From Tatumella saanichensis (lineage in GTDB: Bacteria > Pseudomonadota > Gammaproteobacteria > Enterobacterales > Enterobacteriaceae): a stretch of DNA of 64,000 nt. The notes under the pieces were generated by a model. That model was not told where the DNA came from. It was given only the letters and a program-made list of their open reading frames with translations, and did no database searches. Both the position numbers and the translations under genes were made by a program. The DNA lies in assembly GCF_000439375.1 (NCBI RefSeq), contig NZ_ATMI01000012.1, positions 102,985-166,984 on the forward strand, given 5' to 3'. Position 1 is the first letter of the stretch; each line of letters starts with the position of its first letter. Shown here piece after piece: positions 1 through 9,365 of this stretch.

Positions 1-167
1 GTGAACAGTGGCAGGTTAGCGCCGTTATGGACATTAAGCAGTTGGTTAACCAGAGAAGTAATAAAAGCCGTTTTTCCGCTACGGCTCAGGCCAGTGACCG
101 CCAAGCGCAGATGTTTATCTGCGCCACGATGTACCAGCGAGGCGATTTCATTTTGCAGTCTCTTCAT
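1..167 (-). CDS. ycjX: YcjX, P-loop protein (N-terminal part only)
   Basis: This is the first 55 codons of a minus-strand gene that runs off the left edge of the window. Reading from the ATG at 167 gives a start closely matching E. coli YcjX (MKRLQ...), followed by a Walker A P-loop GLSRSGKT at residues 26-33. YcjX is a conserved nucleotide-binding protein of unclear function, usually encoded just downstream of the psp genes together with ycjF. The start codon lies inside the end of pspD (20-base overlap), so it is probably co-transcribed with pspABCD. An AGGGA ribosome binding site sits just upstream of the ATG. Identification is from remembered family sequence and from gene order. Confidence 0.9.
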   Translation of the reverse strand, partial: MKRLQNEIASLVHRGADKHLRLAVTGLSRSGKTAFITSLVNQLLNVHNGANLPLF

Positions 168-396
168 GCTTTTCCCTGAACAGGCGGGCGGATACTTTTT
201 TCATTATCGCAGATAATGCCGGTTCCAGCACCAAGGCCAGGGCTATCCGTACCGGTTTACGGCCCACACGGTGCAGCACCCGGGCTGCCAGCCCGGCCGG
301 TGTCCGGCTGAGAGCGGTAATAATTACAAATTTTGCCGCAGACTGCAGAACGGGTGACACTTTTTTCAAGGTGTCATGCTGACGGGTCGTTTTCAT
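148..396 (-). CDS. pspD: Phage shock protein PspD
   Basis: An 82-residue protein, slightly longer than the 73-residue E. coli PspD. It has the basic N-terminus and the hydrophobic middle (residues about 22-36 and 50-62) of that family and is the last psp gene before ycjX. PspD is a small peripheral or inner-membrane protein of the phage-shock envelope stress response, and its exact role is unsettled. It lies 31 bases after pspC and overlaps the ycjX start, consistent with one transcript. The family is poorly conserved in sequence, so the assignment rests largely on position and size. Confidence 0.82.
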   Translation of the reverse strand: MKTTRQHDTLKKVSPVLQSAAKFVIITALSRTPAGLAARVLHRVGRKPVRIALALVLEPALSAIMKKVSARLFREKHEETAK

Positions 397-427
397 TGTT
401 TCTCCTCATAGATCCCGTAGGATCCTG

Positions 428-790
428 TTAAAGCTGCCGGAAACGACTCCTTACAGAGAAGGTTTCCGAGGTAACATAGCGTTCAATTTCCCGAACCCGC
501 TGTTCATCACCACTCAGTTCGGTTTCCAGTTGGGTCAACCGTTCTGAGGCGGTCGGGGTATCTGCCTCCTCGCCAGCCTCACCAGGTGCCTTTTTGTCGA
601 GAAACCAGCCGAGGGCGAAATAGACCACCAGAGTCAGTACAAACAGCCCAGCAAACATCGAGATAATGACCATTACACGGATCAGGGTAACGGGTACATT
701 TAAATACTCTGCCAGTCCGGCACAGACCCCCATGATTTTCCCCTGCTGCGGGTCACGTCGCAACGGACGTTCAGGCAAGCTGATATTCAT
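428..790 (-). CDS. pspC: Phage shock protein PspC
   Basis: A 120-residue inner-membrane protein that with PspB senses envelope stress and draws PspA away from PspF. The N-terminal PspC domain has the GVCAGLAEY motif, a strong membrane segment follows (about residues 40-66), and the C-terminus is a charged coiled-coil-like tail ending RSRFRQL, as in E. coli. A longer reading frame starts five codons upstream. The ATG at 790 is preferred because it overlaps the pspB stop as ATGA and has a GGAGGGA ribosome binding site inside the pspB end, indicating translational coupling to pspB. Confidence 0.95.
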   Translation of the reverse strand: MNISLPERPLRRDPQQGKIMGVCAGLAEYLNVPVTLIRVMVIISMFAGLFVLTLVVYFALGWFLDKKAPGEAGEEADTPTASERLTQLETELSGDEQRVREIERYVTSETFSVRSRFRQL

Positions 791-1017
791 CGTGGTTCCC
801 TCCACTGTGGGTTTTCAGCATCCAGTATCGCTTCCAATGCCTGAATACGCTCACGCATCCGCGCGGCATCGGCGCTAACCTGTTGCAAACGCTGCATCTC
901 CTGCGGCGATAATGCGTTTAGGCTGCGATTACGATTACTGTAGTGCAACCACAACCAAATTGGGGCCACAAACAAAACAAAAATAGTCAGCGGAATGACT
1001 AACAAAACTGCGCTCAT
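787..1017 (-). CDS. pspB: Phage shock protein PspB
   Basis: A 76-residue inner-membrane protein with an N-terminal membrane helix (about residues 4-24) and a cytoplasmic, leucine-rich coiled-coil tail. PspB works with PspC as the stress-sensing pair that relieves PspA inhibition of PspF. Size and composition match the family (74 residues in E. coli). It lies 33 bases after pspA and its TGA overlaps the pspC start, so it is part of pspABCD. Confidence 0.95.
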   Translation of the reverse strand: MSAVLLVIPLTIFVLFVAPIWLWLHYSNRNRSLNALSPQEMQRLQQVSADAARMRERIQALEAILDAENPQWREPR

Positions 1018-1050
1018 AGATCCTCCTTCACTGTGTCGCAGTAACGGGCA

Positions 1051-1722
1051 TTACTGCCCGTCGGTACGCTGCATTTTTTCTTTTAGCGCGGCCAGCTGCT
1101 GACTGATTTCGTCGTCTTCACGCAGGCTGGCAAACTGCTGGTCCAGTGACGGCGATTTACCAAAACGCTGGCTTTCCGCCTCGGCTTCCATATGATCGAT
1201 ACGGCGTTCAAAGGACTCAAAACGCGCCATCGCTTGATCGATTTTACCGCTATCCAGCTGACGACGCACATCGCGCGAGGTGGACGCCGCCTGATAGCGT
1301 AGCGTCAGTGCCTGCTGACGAGCACGGGTTTCAGTGAGTTTGCTTTCCAACTCCGTGATTTCCGTTTTCATACGGTCCAGGCTTTCTTCTGTCTGCGACA
1401 GTTCCTGGGTCAGCGTTTCGGTCACTGCGGTTAATTTCTGTTTTTCCTGCAACGCTGCACGGGCCAAATCATCTTTGTCTTTACGCAGTGCCAATTCGGC
1501 TTTTTCCTGCCAGTCCTGAGACTGCAACTGCGCCTGATCGATACGACGCTGTAATTGTTTCTTTTCTGCCAGTGCCCGCGCGGAGGTGGTACGTACCTCA
1601 ATCAGCGTGTCTTCCATTTCCTGAATCATCAGGCGCACCATCTTTTGTGGATCTTCGGCGCGTTCCAGCAGTGAATTGATGTTGGCATTCACAATATCGC
1701 TAAAGCGTGAAAAAATTCCCAT
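1051..1722 (-). CDS. pspA: Phage shock protein PspA (IM30/ESCRT-III family)
   Basis: A 223-residue, almost entirely helical coiled-coil protein (222 in E. coli). The first 24 residues ([11 protein letters not shown]...) form the amphipathic helix that binds stressed membranes, and the rest forms the coiled-coil hairpin used for assembly. PspA has two jobs known for the family: it binds and inhibits the enhancer-binding protein PspF, and it oligomerises on damaged inner membrane to limit proton leak. It is the first gene of pspABCD, transcribed leftward from a sigma-54 promoter at 1780-1794, divergent from pspF. Confidence 0.97.
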   Translation of the reverse strand: MGIFSRFSDIVNANINSLLERAEDPQKMVRLMIQEMEDTLIEVRTTSARALAEKKQLQRRIDQAQLQSQDWQEKAELALRKDKDDLARAALQEKQKLTAVTETLTQELSQTEESLDRMKTEITELESKLTETRARQQALTLRYQAASTSRDVRRQLDSGKIDQAMARFESFERRIDHMEAEAESQRFGKSPSLDQQFASLREDDEISQQLAALKEKMQRTDGQ

Positions 1723-1779
1723 GTTTTCTTCTCCTCAATGTCTTTGATAACCAAAATTGTGTTGTTTCCGGTATTACTT

Positions 1780-1794
1780 GCAAACCCCATGCCA
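1780..1794 (-). promoter_or_regulatory. Sigma-54 (-24/-12) promoter of pspABCD
   Basis: On the minus strand the sequence reads TGGCATGGGGTTTGC. It carries the invariant GG and GC doublets at the 10-base spacing of the RpoN consensus TGGCAC-N5-TTGC. It lies 58 bases upstream of the pspA start and therefore predicts a leader of about 45 nt. PspF binding sites should lie further upstream, within 1815-1876. Confidence 0.9.
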
Positions 1795-1799
1795 ATTTT

Positions 1800-1812
1800 T
1801 AATTTATTGATT
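1800..1812 (-). promoter_or_regulatory. IHF binding site in the pspA-pspF control region
   Basis: The minus strand reads AATCAATAAATTA, an exact match to the IHF consensus WATCAA-N4-TTR. It is embedded in an A/T-rich stretch (1796-1830) directly upstream of the sigma-54 promoter, where the known E. coli psp promoter also needs IHF to bend DNA between PspF and RNA polymerase. Confidence 0.75.
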
Positions 1813-1891
1813 TTATTTGATTTTATTTCATTGAGAAGCCTAGCAGTTCCGGTAAAATAGTGAAATTAATTACTAAGTGGTCAATTTAATC

Positions 1892-2938
1892 ATGAATGAA
1901 CGCCGCGACAGTCTGCTGGGTGAGTCCAATAATTTCCTTGCCATGTTGGAACAGGTCTCTGCACTAGCACCGCTGAATAAGCCAGTGCTGGTAGTCGGTG
2001 AACGGGGAACCGGTAAAGAATTGATTGCTAGCCGCCTACATTACCTCTCCTCGCGCTGGGATGGACCTTTTGTGTCATTGAACTGCGCTGCCCTGAACGA
2101 AAACCTGCTGGATTCGGAATTATTTGGTCACGAAGCTGGGGCGTTTACCGGAGCCCGCAGCCGCCATCTGGGGCGATTTGAGCGGGCAAATGGAGGTACG
2201 CTGTTCCTAGATGAGTTAGGGACAGCCCCAATGATGGTGCAGGAGAAATTGTTGCGGGTCATCGAATATGGTCAACTTGAAAGGGTCGGCGGCAGCCAAC
2301 CATTGCAGGTCAATGTACGGCTAGTGTGTGCCACTAACGAAGATTTGCCTGCCATGGCAGCAGCAGGCCGCTTCCGTGCCGATTTGCTCGACCGTTTGGC
2401 CTTTGACGTGGTCACTTTGCCGCCCCTGCGTCAGCGCCGTGCCGATATCTTACTGCTCGGTGAACACTTCGCTATTCAGATGTGCCGTGAACTGGGGCTG
2501 CCCCTATTTCCTGGCTTTACCCCTTACGCCCGTCAGCAACTGCTCGACTGGCCGTGGCCCGGTAACATCCGTGAATTGAAAAATGTCATAGAACGCTCGG
2601 TCTATCGCCATAACGATAGCGAACGGCCGATGGATCATATTATTTTTGACCCGTTTCACCAGCAGCCGCTGAACGACTTCCCCAGTCCAGAATCGTCTCT
2701 CCCTAACTCAGCAACACTTCCCTCTCTGCCAATGGATTTACGCGACTGGCAAAATCGTCAGGAGCGCGAATTGGTGGAGCACAGTTTGCAGCAGCATCTG
2801 TACCACCAGCGTAACGCAGCGCAGGCGCTGGGATTGAGTTACCATCAGTTAAGGGCGTTGATCAAAAAGCATCATATTTCTACCGATCGTGGCGCTAGCG
2901 GAGGGCTGCCGCCTATTGCTGATGCGTCAAAGCAATAG
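1892..2938 (+). CDS. pspF: PspF, sigma-54 enhancer-binding activator of psp
   Basis: A 348-residue AAA+ activator that drives RpoN-dependent transcription of pspABCD. It has no N-terminal regulatory domain, as usual for PspF. Walker A GERGTGKE is at residues 36-43 and the sigma-54-contacting GAFTGA loop at 83-88. Walker B (GTLFLDE), the sensor region and the PWPGNIREL motif follow, and a C-terminal helix-turn-helix lies at roughly residues 300-335. A GTG five codons upstream (1877) keeps the frame open, but the ATG at 1892 aligns with the E. coli N-terminus. Activity is normally held off by PspA. The linker before the DNA-binding domain is slightly longer than in E. coli. Confidence 0.96.
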   Translation: MNERRDSLLGESNNFLAMLEQVSALAPLNKPVLVVGERGTGKELIASRLHYLSSRWDGPFVSLNCAALNENLLDSELFGHEAGAFTGARSRHLGRFERANGGTLFLDELGTAPMMVQEKLLRVIEYGQLERVGGSQPLQVNVRLVCATNEDLPAMAAAGRFRADLLDRLAFDVVTLPPLRQRRADILLLGEHFAIQMCRELGLPLFPGFTPYARQQLLDWPWPGNIRELKNVIERSVYRHNDSERPMDHIIFDPFHQQPLNDFPSPESSLPNSATLPSLPMDLRDWQNRQERELVEHSLQQHLYHQRNAAQALGLSYHQLRALIKKHHISTDRGASGGLPPIADASKQ

Positions 2939-3020
2939 GCGGCAGAATGCAGACGAGGCTTGGGGTCAGTCGCCGGTTTGCGATACACTTCAACAATACT
3001 GTTAAAAATTCCTGAGTATT

Positions 3021-4649
3021 ATGCTGAAATTATCCTCTGCCCTGCTGCTGGGCCTGACGCTAAGCCTAAGTAATGCCCTGGCGGCCAGCCAGCCGGATAT
3101 CAGACAAAGTGGTTTTGTCTACTGCGTCAATGGGGTACTGAATACCTTCAACCCGCAGTTAGCCAGCAGTGGTCTAACCGTGGATACCCTCGCCGCCCAA
3201 TTGTATGACAGTCTGCTGGGAGTCGACCCCTACACTTACCGGTTAGTGCCGCAACTGGCCTCTTCGTGGGAGGTGAAAGATAACGGCGCGACCTATATTT
3301 TTCATCTCCGTCAGGGAGTCCCTTTCCAGACCACCGCATGGTTTACCCCACACCGCACCATGAATGCCGATGATGTAGTATTCAGCTTCTCACGGATGTT
3401 TAACCGAAATGATCCTTGGCATGAGATTGGCGGCGGCCATTACCCTTATTTCGACAGCTTGCGCTTTCCGGATAATGTTAGCAGCATCAAGAAACTCGAT
3501 AATATGACCGTTGAGATCCGGCTGAAACAACCGGATGCCTCGTTTTTGTGGCATATCGCCACCCACTATGCACCGATCCTGTCTGCCGAGTACGCACATC
3601 AACTCAGCGCCAGCGGCCAAGAAGAGCAGATGGATCGTCAGCCGGTGGGAACCGGCCCTTTTCAACTCAGTGAGTACCATTCTGGTCAGTTTATCCGCCT
3701 AGCGCGCAACCCCCACTACTGGAAAGGGATGCCACGCATGAAGCAGGTGGTGATTGATATCGGTGCTGGCGGCACCGGTCGCCTATCTAAATTGCTCACC
3801 GGTGAGTGTGATGTGTTGGCTTACCCCGCCGCCAGTCAATTAGATATTCTACGTGATGATCCACGACTGCGGATGAGTTTACGGCCGGGCATGAATGTGG
3901 CCTATCTGGCGTTTAACACCCGTAAGCCGCCACTGGATAATCCGCAGGTGCGTAAAGCCCTGTCATTGGCGATCAATAATGAACGCTTGATGTCGTCAAT
4001 TTATTACGGCACCGCAGAAACCGCAGCCTCCATTCTGCCGCGCGCCTCTTGGGCCTATGATGCGCAGGCCAGTGTTACCGCCTATGATCCCATCAAGGCA
4101 CAGCAACTGCTGAAACAATTGAATGTGCATGATTTACAGCTGAAACTGATGGTGCCTACCGCCTCTCAACCCTGGAACCCCAGCCCGATGAAGACGGCAG
4201 AACTTATCCAAGCGGATCTTGGCCGAGTTGGCGTCAGTGTGGATATTGTGCCCGTAGAGGGCCGTTTTCAGGAGGCACAGTTAATGTCGCTCAATCATGA
4301 TATGACCCTAGCCGGCTGGGCCACCGACAGTAACGATCCTGACAGCTTTTTCCGGCCCTTACTCAGTTGTGCCGCTATCAGTTCTGCCACCAACTATGCG
4401 CACTGGTGTTATCCGCAATTTGACCAGATTGTCCATAATGCGCTGATTTCTCAGCAGCTTTCGGAACGTATCGATGACTATCATCAAGCTCAGCAAATGT
4501 TGTCCGAACAGATGCCGGTGCTTCCACTAGCTTCTTCGTTGCGTTTACAGGCTTACCGTTACGACATTAAAGGCTTGGTATTTAGCCCGTTTGGCAATAC
4601 CTCCTTTGCCGGCGTTTACCGTGACGATTCTGAGGATAATCAACCATGA
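3021..4649 (+). CDS. sapA: SapA, periplasmic peptide-binding protein
   Basis: A 542-residue periplasmic solute-binding protein (SBP family 5, related to OppA/DppA). A signal peptide with likely cleavage after ALA at residue 21 precedes the mature domain. In Salmonella and Haemophilus the Sap system is linked to resistance to antimicrobial peptides; in E. coli SapBCDF is also tied to putrescine export. The reading frame ends four bases into sapB (ATGA), so sapA and sapB are translationally coupled. Here sapAB are separated from sapCDF by an opposing lipoprotein gene. Confidence 0.95.
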   Translation: MLKLSSALLLGLTLSLSNALAASQPDIRQSGFVYCVNGVLNTFNPQLASSGLTVDTLAAQLYDSLLGVDPYTYRLVPQLASSWEVKDNGATYIFHLRQGVPFQTTAWFTPHRTMNADDVVFSFSRMFNRNDPWHEIGGGHYPYFDSLRFPDNVSSIKKLDNMTVEIRLKQPDASFLWHIATHYAPILSAEYAHQLSASGQEEQMDRQPVGTGPFQLSEYHSGQFIRLARNPHYWKGMPRMKQVVIDIGAGGTGRLSKLLTGECDVLAYPAASQLDILRDDPRLRMSLRPGMNVAYLAFNTRKPPLDNPQVRKALSLAINNERLMSSIYYGTAETAASILPRASWAYDAQASVTAYDPIKAQQLLKQLNVHDLQLKLMVPTASQPWNPSPMKTAELIQADLGRVGVSVDIVPVEGRFQEAQLMSLNHDMTLAGWATDSNDPDSFFRPLLSCAAISSATNYAHWCYPQFDQIVHNALISQQLSERIDDYHQAQQMLSEQMPVLPLASSLRLQAYRYDIKGLVFSPFGNTSFAGVYRDDSEDNQP

Positions 4650-5611
4650 TTATTTTTATTCTCCGCCGATTAGTACTGCTGGTAATCACCCTATTTCTAT
4701 TGTCACTGGTGGCCTTCAGCCTCAGCTATTTCACTCCCCATGCCCCGTTGCAGGGTGCTTCCCTGAAGGATGCTTGGTGGTTTTGGTTTTCCAGTATGTT
4801 ACAAGGCGATTTCGGCGTTTCTAGCGTCAACAGTCAGCCAATCACCGAACAATTATCTGAGGTGGTACCTGCTACCCTGGAACTCTGTGTGTTAGCCTTT
4901 GCACTGGCCCTGATTGGCGGTATTCCCTTGGGGATCACTGCTGCCGTGATGCGCCGTAAGTGGCAAGACACTTTAATCAGCGCCCTGGCTCTGCTGGGCT
5001 TCTCGTTGCCGGTATTCTGGCTGGCACTGCTGCTGACGATGTTCTTCTCCCTGACGCTCGGCTGGCTTCCGGTATCCGGTCGGCTAGATCTGCTTTATCC
5101 ACTGCCACATATTACCGGGTTTGTGCTAATCGATGCTTGGCTGTCTCATTCACCGTTACGCCATGAGATGCTGCTAAATATTCTTCAGCACCTGTTATTG
5201 CCGGTGATCACTCTGGCGGTGGCACCGATGACGGAGGTTATCCGCTTAGTGCGCAACAGTAGCTTGGAGGTAATTGATAAGAGCTATGTGAAAGCGGCTA
5301 TTACCCGCGGACTGTCTCGGGTGACGGTGATCCGTCGCCATGTGCTGCACAATGCCCTACCGCCGATAATTCCACATCTCGGTTTACAGTTTTCCACCAT
5401 GCTAACGCTGACGATGATCACTGAAGTGGTGTTTAACTGGCCAGGTCTGGGCCATTGGCTGATTGGGGCTATCCGACAGCAGGATTATGCCGCCATTTCA
5501 GCCGGGGTGATGGTGATTGGCAGCTTAGTGATGATTGTCAACGTGCTCTCCGACATACTCGGTGCAGCCCTAAACCCGCTGAAACATAAAGAGTGGTACG
5601 CGCTGCGCTGA
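4646..5611 (+). CDS. sapB: SapB, ABC transporter permease
   Basis: A 321-residue inner-membrane permease, the same length as E. coli SapB. It has about six membrane helices and the cytoplasmic EAA-type loop near residue 215 (the KAAITRGLS stretch) that contacts the ATPases. The ending HKEWYALR is the family's typical C-terminus, so the gene is intact. It forms a heterodimeric channel with SapC. The start overlaps the sapA stop. No permease gene follows directly; a strong hairpin (5653-5688) and a convergent lipoprotein gene come next. Confidence 0.95.
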   Translation: MIIFILRRLVLLVITLFLLSLVAFSLSYFTPHAPLQGASLKDAWWFWFSSMLQGDFGVSSVNSQPITEQLSEVVPATLELCVLAFALALIGGIPLGITAAVMRRKWQDTLISALALLGFSLPVFWLALLLTMFFSLTLGWLPVSGRLDLLYPLPHITGFVLIDAWLSHSPLRHEMLLNILQHLLLPVITLAVAPMTEVIRLVRNSSLEVIDKSYVKAAITRGLSRVTVIRRHVLHNALPPIIPHLGLQFSTMLTLTMITEVVFNWPGLGHWLIGAIRQQDYAAISAGVMVIGSLVMIVNVLSDILGAALNPLKHKEWYALR

Positions 5612-5652
5612 CAGGTAATGCTCAACTTAAGGCCTTGTCAAAGGGATGATAT

Positions 5653-5688
5653 CAGTGCTGTGGCTGGCTAAAGCAGACCACAGCACTG
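5653..5688. terminator. Hairpin between convergent sapB and the lipoprotein gene
   Basis: A perfect 11-bp inverted repeat (CAGTGCTGTGG / CCACAGCACTG) with a 14-nt loop that contains further complementarity (GCT/AGC). It sits between two convergent genes and probably ends transcription from both sides, although neither flank has a clear U-tract. If it works, the sapAB transcript stops here and sapCDF needs its own promoter. Confidence 0.55.
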
Positions 5689-5693
5689 TATAA

Positions 5694-6161
5694 CTACTGG
5701 GTGATACAGCGGTTGACACGACCTGCGACGGCAGCCAGTGCATCCACCAGCGGTTGCGGGTTTGCGGTCAGCCACTGACTGCTGGCGGGGACACTGCCCT
5801 CAACCGGTGCTTGGCGAATATCCCGAAAATGATAACGGGTCAGTGGTGCATCATTCGTCACCTGCAGTTGATAGCTGACGTTAAAGGTATTGCTTTCTCC
5901 TAGGCGCTCTACCTGATAGTGACTGTTCCCCACGTAAACGTTCCCTTGCGGTGTCAGCCCTTCACTGCTGAGACACTGCCCAATACGTTGCGTGTTCAGC
6001 ACGGTATTCGGGGGTTGCGGGAAGGTTTTCTCATAGCCGGACTGTCCGTCTGCTTCTGCTATGACCCCTTTGATCTGCGGTGTAGAGGGTGATGTCAATG
6101 CGGCACAGCCGGACAGTAATACGGCGGCTGATAACAGGGTCAGCCCTGTGTAATTTCTCAT
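5694..6161 (-). CDS. Predicted lipoprotein of unknown function, inserted in the sap locus
   Basis: I do not recognise this 155-residue protein. It begins with a short basic N-terminus, a hydrophobic stretch and a clear lipobox LLSGC with the lipidated Cys near residue 19. Residue +2 is Ala, so outer-membrane sorting is plausible. The mature part is polar, has two further Cys residues (in the middle, QCLSSEG, and at the end, NRCITQ) that could form a periplasmic disulfide, and shows no obvious enzyme motif. It lies on the minus strand, between sapB and sapC, which are normally adjacent. An upstream AGGGAGAG gives a good ribosome binding site. A role linked to Sap is only suggested by position. 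Confidence 0.8.
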   Translation of the reverse strand: MRNYTGLTLLSAAVLLSGCAALTSPSTPQIKGVIAEADGQSGYEKTFPQPPNTVLNTQRIGQCLSSEGLTPQGNVYVGNSHYQVERLGESNTFNVSYQLQVTNDAPLTRYHFRDIRQAPVEGSVPASSQWLTANPQPLVDALAAVAGRVNRCITQ

Positions 6162-6529
6162 TGGTCTCTCCCTGATTAATTAAAAAAAGTGTCCCCTGAC
6201 AATACTCTGCACCGTTGGTAATGAGAACGTTTTTTCACATAGCCTCGCTTAAAAGCTGCCAGTAAAGACCATTGCTGGGCGTTTAACGGCCGGTAAAATC
6301 AGGATTTATCACCTTCCAACCCTTGCATCCGCCAGCGGGTGCGACGGATAATTCAGGGCGCGGACTGTGATAACCGCCCACCTGAAAGGGTAAATAAAGG
6401 TATACTGACTGAGTGACGGCTTTCACAGTATCGGCCCCTCGGTATAACGGTAACCGCTACCTAGGCGGCGTCAAGCTGCAAAAAGTAAAGCGATATTCAT
6501 AATGTTAATTTTATGCAAAGCAGGTCAGG
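6162..6529. other. Intergenic region between the lipoprotein gene and sapC
   Basis: This 368-bp stretch has no convincing coding frame. It must hold the leftward promoter of the lipoprotein gene and probably a rightward promoter for sapCDF. A TATACT at 6401-6406 could be a -10 element but has no good -35 match. No repeat, phage or insertion-sequence remnant is apparent. Confidence 0.5.
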
Positions 6530-7420
6530 ATGCCTTCAGATAATGTCTACCAGGAAAAACGCCTACCCGGTGCGTTCCGTCAGTCTTGGGCTAAGTTTTA
6601 CCATGACACCTCGGCAATGGTCGGCCTTTACGGCTTTGCCGCGCTGATTTTCCTCTGCCTGTTTGGCGGTTTGCTGGCCCCCTATGGGGTCGATCAGCAA
6701 TTTATGGGCTACCAATTATTGCCCCCTTCTTGGTCCCGCTATGGGGATGTCTCCTTCTTTCTCGGCACCGATGACCTGGGACGGGATGTACTGAGCCGCT
6801 TATTAAGTGGTGTTGCCCCAACGGTCGGGTCTGCCCTACTGGTAACGCTGTTTTCTGCGCTCTGCGCCCTGATACCGGGGATCGTCGCCGGGTTAACCCG
6901 CGGATTGCGTTCTGCGCTGATGAACCACATTCTGGATACCCTGCTGTCGATCCCGTCGATGCTGCTGGCCATTATCGTCGTCGCCTTCGTTGGCCCCGGG
7001 CTGTTTCATGCTCTGGTGGCGGTATGGCTGGCGCTGATGCCACGGCTGATCCGCGCGTTTTATATGGCTATCCATGATCAGATGGAAAAAGAATATGTGG
7101 TCGCGGCACGGCTGGACGGAGCCAGCCTGGTTATTCTGCTGAAAGACACCATTTTTCCCAATGTATTACCGGTGTTGGTCAGCGAGTTTACCCGCGGTTT
7201 TTCGATGGCTATCTTGGATATTGCCGCCCTCGGTTTTCTTGGCTTGGGTGCGCAATTACCCTCGCCAGAATGGGGAGCGATGCTCGGGGATTCATTAGAA
7301 CTGGTTTATGCGGCCCCCTGGACAGTGATGCTGCCCGGGGTGTTACTGATGGTCAGTGTGTTGATCATTAATCTGCTGGGTGACGGTGTCCGTCGTGCCA
7401 TTGAGGCGGGAGTCAAATAA
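6530..7420 (+). CDS. sapC: SapC, ABC transporter permease
   Basis: A 296-residue inner-membrane permease, the SapB partner. A first membrane helix near residues 32-52 is followed by the [18 protein letters not shown] signature typical of DppC/OppC-type permeases. The EAA loop ([10 protein letters not shown]) is near residue 190, and the C-terminus reads [15 protein letters not shown]. The protein looks complete. The ATG has AGGTCAGG directly upstream. The stop overlaps the sapD start by one base (TAATG). Unlike the usual sap operon, the upstream neighbour is not sapB but a 368-bp gap and an opposing gene. Confidence 0.95.
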   Translation: MPSDNVYQEKRLPGAFRQSWAKFYHDTSAMVGLYGFAALIFLCLFGGLLAPYGVDQQFMGYQLLPPSWSRYGDVSFFLGTDDLGRDVLSRLLSGVAPTVGSALLVTLFSALCALIPGIVAGLTRGLRSALMNHILDTLLSIPSMLLAIIVVAFVGPGLFHALVAVWLALMPRLIRAFYMAIHDQMEKEYVVAARLDGASLVILLKDTIFPNVLPVLVSEFTRGFSMAILDIAALGFLGLGAQLPSPEWGAMLGDSLELVYAAPWTVMLPGVLLMVSVLIINLLGDGVRRAIEAGVK

Positions 7421-8415
7421 TGCCATTACTGGATATCCGTAATCTGACCATTGAGTTTTTTACTGCTGAAGGTCCCGTTAAGGCGGTGGATCGTATCAAC
7501 CTCACCTTAACGGAAGGTGAAATTCGCGGCTTGGTCGGCGAGTCTGGCTCCGGAAAAAGCCTGATCGCAAAAGCGATCTGTGGCGTTACCTCGGATAACT
7601 GGCGGGTGACTGCCGATCGGATGCGTTTTAATGATGTGGATTTGTTGCGCCTGTCACCTCGCGAACGCCGTAAAATTATCGGCCACAATATTTCGATGAT
7701 TTTCCAAGAGCCGCAATCTTGTCTCGATCCCTCGGAAAGTATCGGACGGCAGTTGGTTCAGGCGATCCCAGGGTGGACTTTTAAAGGCCGCTGGTTCCAG
7801 CGCTGCTGGTTCTGGCGTAAAAAGCGGGCCATTGAATTACTGCACCGTGTTGGCATCAAAGATCATAAAGATATTATGCGCAGCTTCCCTTACGAACTGA
7901 CCGAGGGGGAGTGTCAAAAGGTGATGATTGCCATTGCCTTGGCCACTAAACCCCGTCTGCTGATCGCGGATGAGCCAACGAATGCCATGGAGCCGACCAC
8001 CCAGGCGCAGATTTTCCGCCTGCTCAGCCGCCTCAACCAGAACAACAATACGACCATCCTGCTGATCAGCCACGATTTGCGCACCCTGGGTCAATGGGCT
8101 AACCGGATTAATGTGATGTACTGTGGACAGACCGTCGAAACGGCGGTCAGTGATGAGCTGATCGCCAGTCCGCACCACCCCTATACCCAAGCATTAATCC
8201 GCTCAATGCCCGATTTTGGTCAATCCCTGCCCCATAAAAGCCGCCTGAACACACTCTCTGGGGCAATTCCCTCGCTGGAACATCTTCCTATCGGCTGCCG
8301 ACTGGGACCACGCTGTCCCTATGCCCAGCGTAAATGCATTGAGGCCCCGGCGCTGACTGGCACTAAAAGCCATAAATACGCCTGCCACTTTCCACTCAAT
8401 AAAGAGTTGCAGTAA
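7420..8415 (+). CDS. sapD: SapD, ABC transporter ATP-binding protein
   Basis: A 331-residue ATPase of the oligopeptide type. Walker A is GESGSGKS near residues 40-47 and Walker B is LLIADEPT. The ABC signature is degenerate (LTEGEC in place of LSGGQ), as in E. coli SapD. The C-terminal oligopeptide-transporter extension contains the Cys-rich [14 protein letters not shown] region. In E. coli SapD is also linked to potassium uptake through Trk. It is translationally linked to sapC and lies two bases from sapF. Confidence 0.96.
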   Translation: MPLLDIRNLTIEFFTAEGPVKAVDRINLTLTEGEIRGLVGESGSGKSLIAKAICGVTSDNWRVTADRMRFNDVDLLRLSPRERRKIIGHNISMIFQEPQSCLDPSESIGRQLVQAIPGWTFKGRWFQRCWFWRKKRAIELLHRVGIKDHKDIMRSFPYELTEGECQKVMIAIALATKPRLLIADEPTNAMEPTTQAQIFRLLSRLNQNNNTTILLISHDLRTLGQWANRINVMYCGQTVETAVSDELIASPHHPYTQALIRSMPDFGQSLPHKSRLNTLSGAIPSLEHLPIGCRLGPRCPYAQRKCIEAPALTGTKSHKYACHFPLNKELQ

Positions 8416-8417
8416 CT

Positions 8418-9224
8418 ATGGAAACCTTACTCGAAGTCCGCGATCTGTCGAAAACCTATCGCTACAAAACTGGCCTATTCCGTCCACAACATGTGGATGC
8501 GGTAAAAAATGTCAGTTTTACCCTGCGTGAGCGACAGACATTGGCGATTATCGGTGAAAATGGCTCGGGTAAATCGACCCTGGCCAAGATGCTGAGCGGA
8601 ATGATCGAGCCTTCCTCCGGCGAAATTATCATTAATAACCATGCGCTAAGTTTCGGTGATTACGGCTACCGCAGCCAAGTGATCCGTATGATATTCCAAG
8701 ACCCCAGCACCTCATTGAACCCCCGCCAACGGGTCAGCCAGATCCTTGACTTGCCCTTACGCCTAAATACGTCATTGAACCCGCAACAGCGTGAAGCGCG
8801 TATTATTGAGACATTGCGCAAAGTCGGCCTGCTGCGTGACCATGCTGGCTATTTTCCGCATATGCTGGCGCCTGGACAAAAACAGCGCCTAGCGTTGGCC
8901 CGTGCCTTGATCCTCCAGCCAAAAGTCATTGTCGCAGATGAGGCCTTAGCCTCCTTGGATATGACCATGCGCTCGCAACTGGTCAACTTGATGCTCGAGC
9001 TACAGGAGCGGGATGGTCTGTCATTTATCTATGTGACCCAACATATCGGCATGATGAAACATATCAGCGATTTTGTGATGGTGATGCATCAGGGTGAGGT
9101 AGTAGAGCGTGGCGGCACCGCCGATGTACTAGCCTCGCCGTTGCACGATCTGACCAAGCGCTTGATCCACAGCCATTTCGGTGAGGCACTGACCGCTGAG
9201 GCTTGGCGAAAAAACCAACGATAA
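8418..9224 (+). CDS. sapF: SapF, ABC transporter ATP-binding protein
   Basis: A 268-residue ATPase that pairs with SapD. Walker A is GENGSGKS near residues 46-53, a Q-loop (FQDPSTSLNP) follows, the signature is altered (LAPGQKQR), and Walker B is VIVADEAL with Ala-Leu where most ABC proteins have Pro-Thr. The E. coli protein is similarly diverged. It is the last sap gene; fabI follows after 141 bases. Confidence 0.95.
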   Translation: METLLEVRDLSKTYRYKTGLFRPQHVDAVKNVSFTLRERQTLAIIGENGSGKSTLAKMLSGMIEPSSGEIIINNHALSFGDYGYRSQVIRMIFQDPSTSLNPRQRVSQILDLPLRLNTSLNPQQREARIIETLRKVGLLRDHAGYFPHMLAPGQKQRLALARALILQPKVIVADEALASLDMTMRSQLVNLMLELQERDGLSFIYVTQHIGMMKHISDFVMVMHQGEVVERGGTADVLASPLHDLTKRLIHSHFGEALTAEAWRKNQR

Positions 9225-9365
9225 CCGGTATAATCAGGCTCAGTTGTCGCGTATCTTTACCTGATAGCACAATGTCGTGTTAGAATCCCCCCATTGAACA
9301 TTGCGGCTGGCTTGCTAAATCAACAACCGCCGCCAACAACAATAACCATTTTAAGGATTACATCT

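Noticed and set aside
6401..6406. TATACT as a promoter for sapCDF
   Set aside because: The -35 position has no match to consensus, so it is mentioned only as a possibility in the intergenic entry.
7837..8190. 117-codon minus-strand ORF inside sapD
   Set aside because: Antisense shadow of an intact, conserved ATPase gene with all its motifs.
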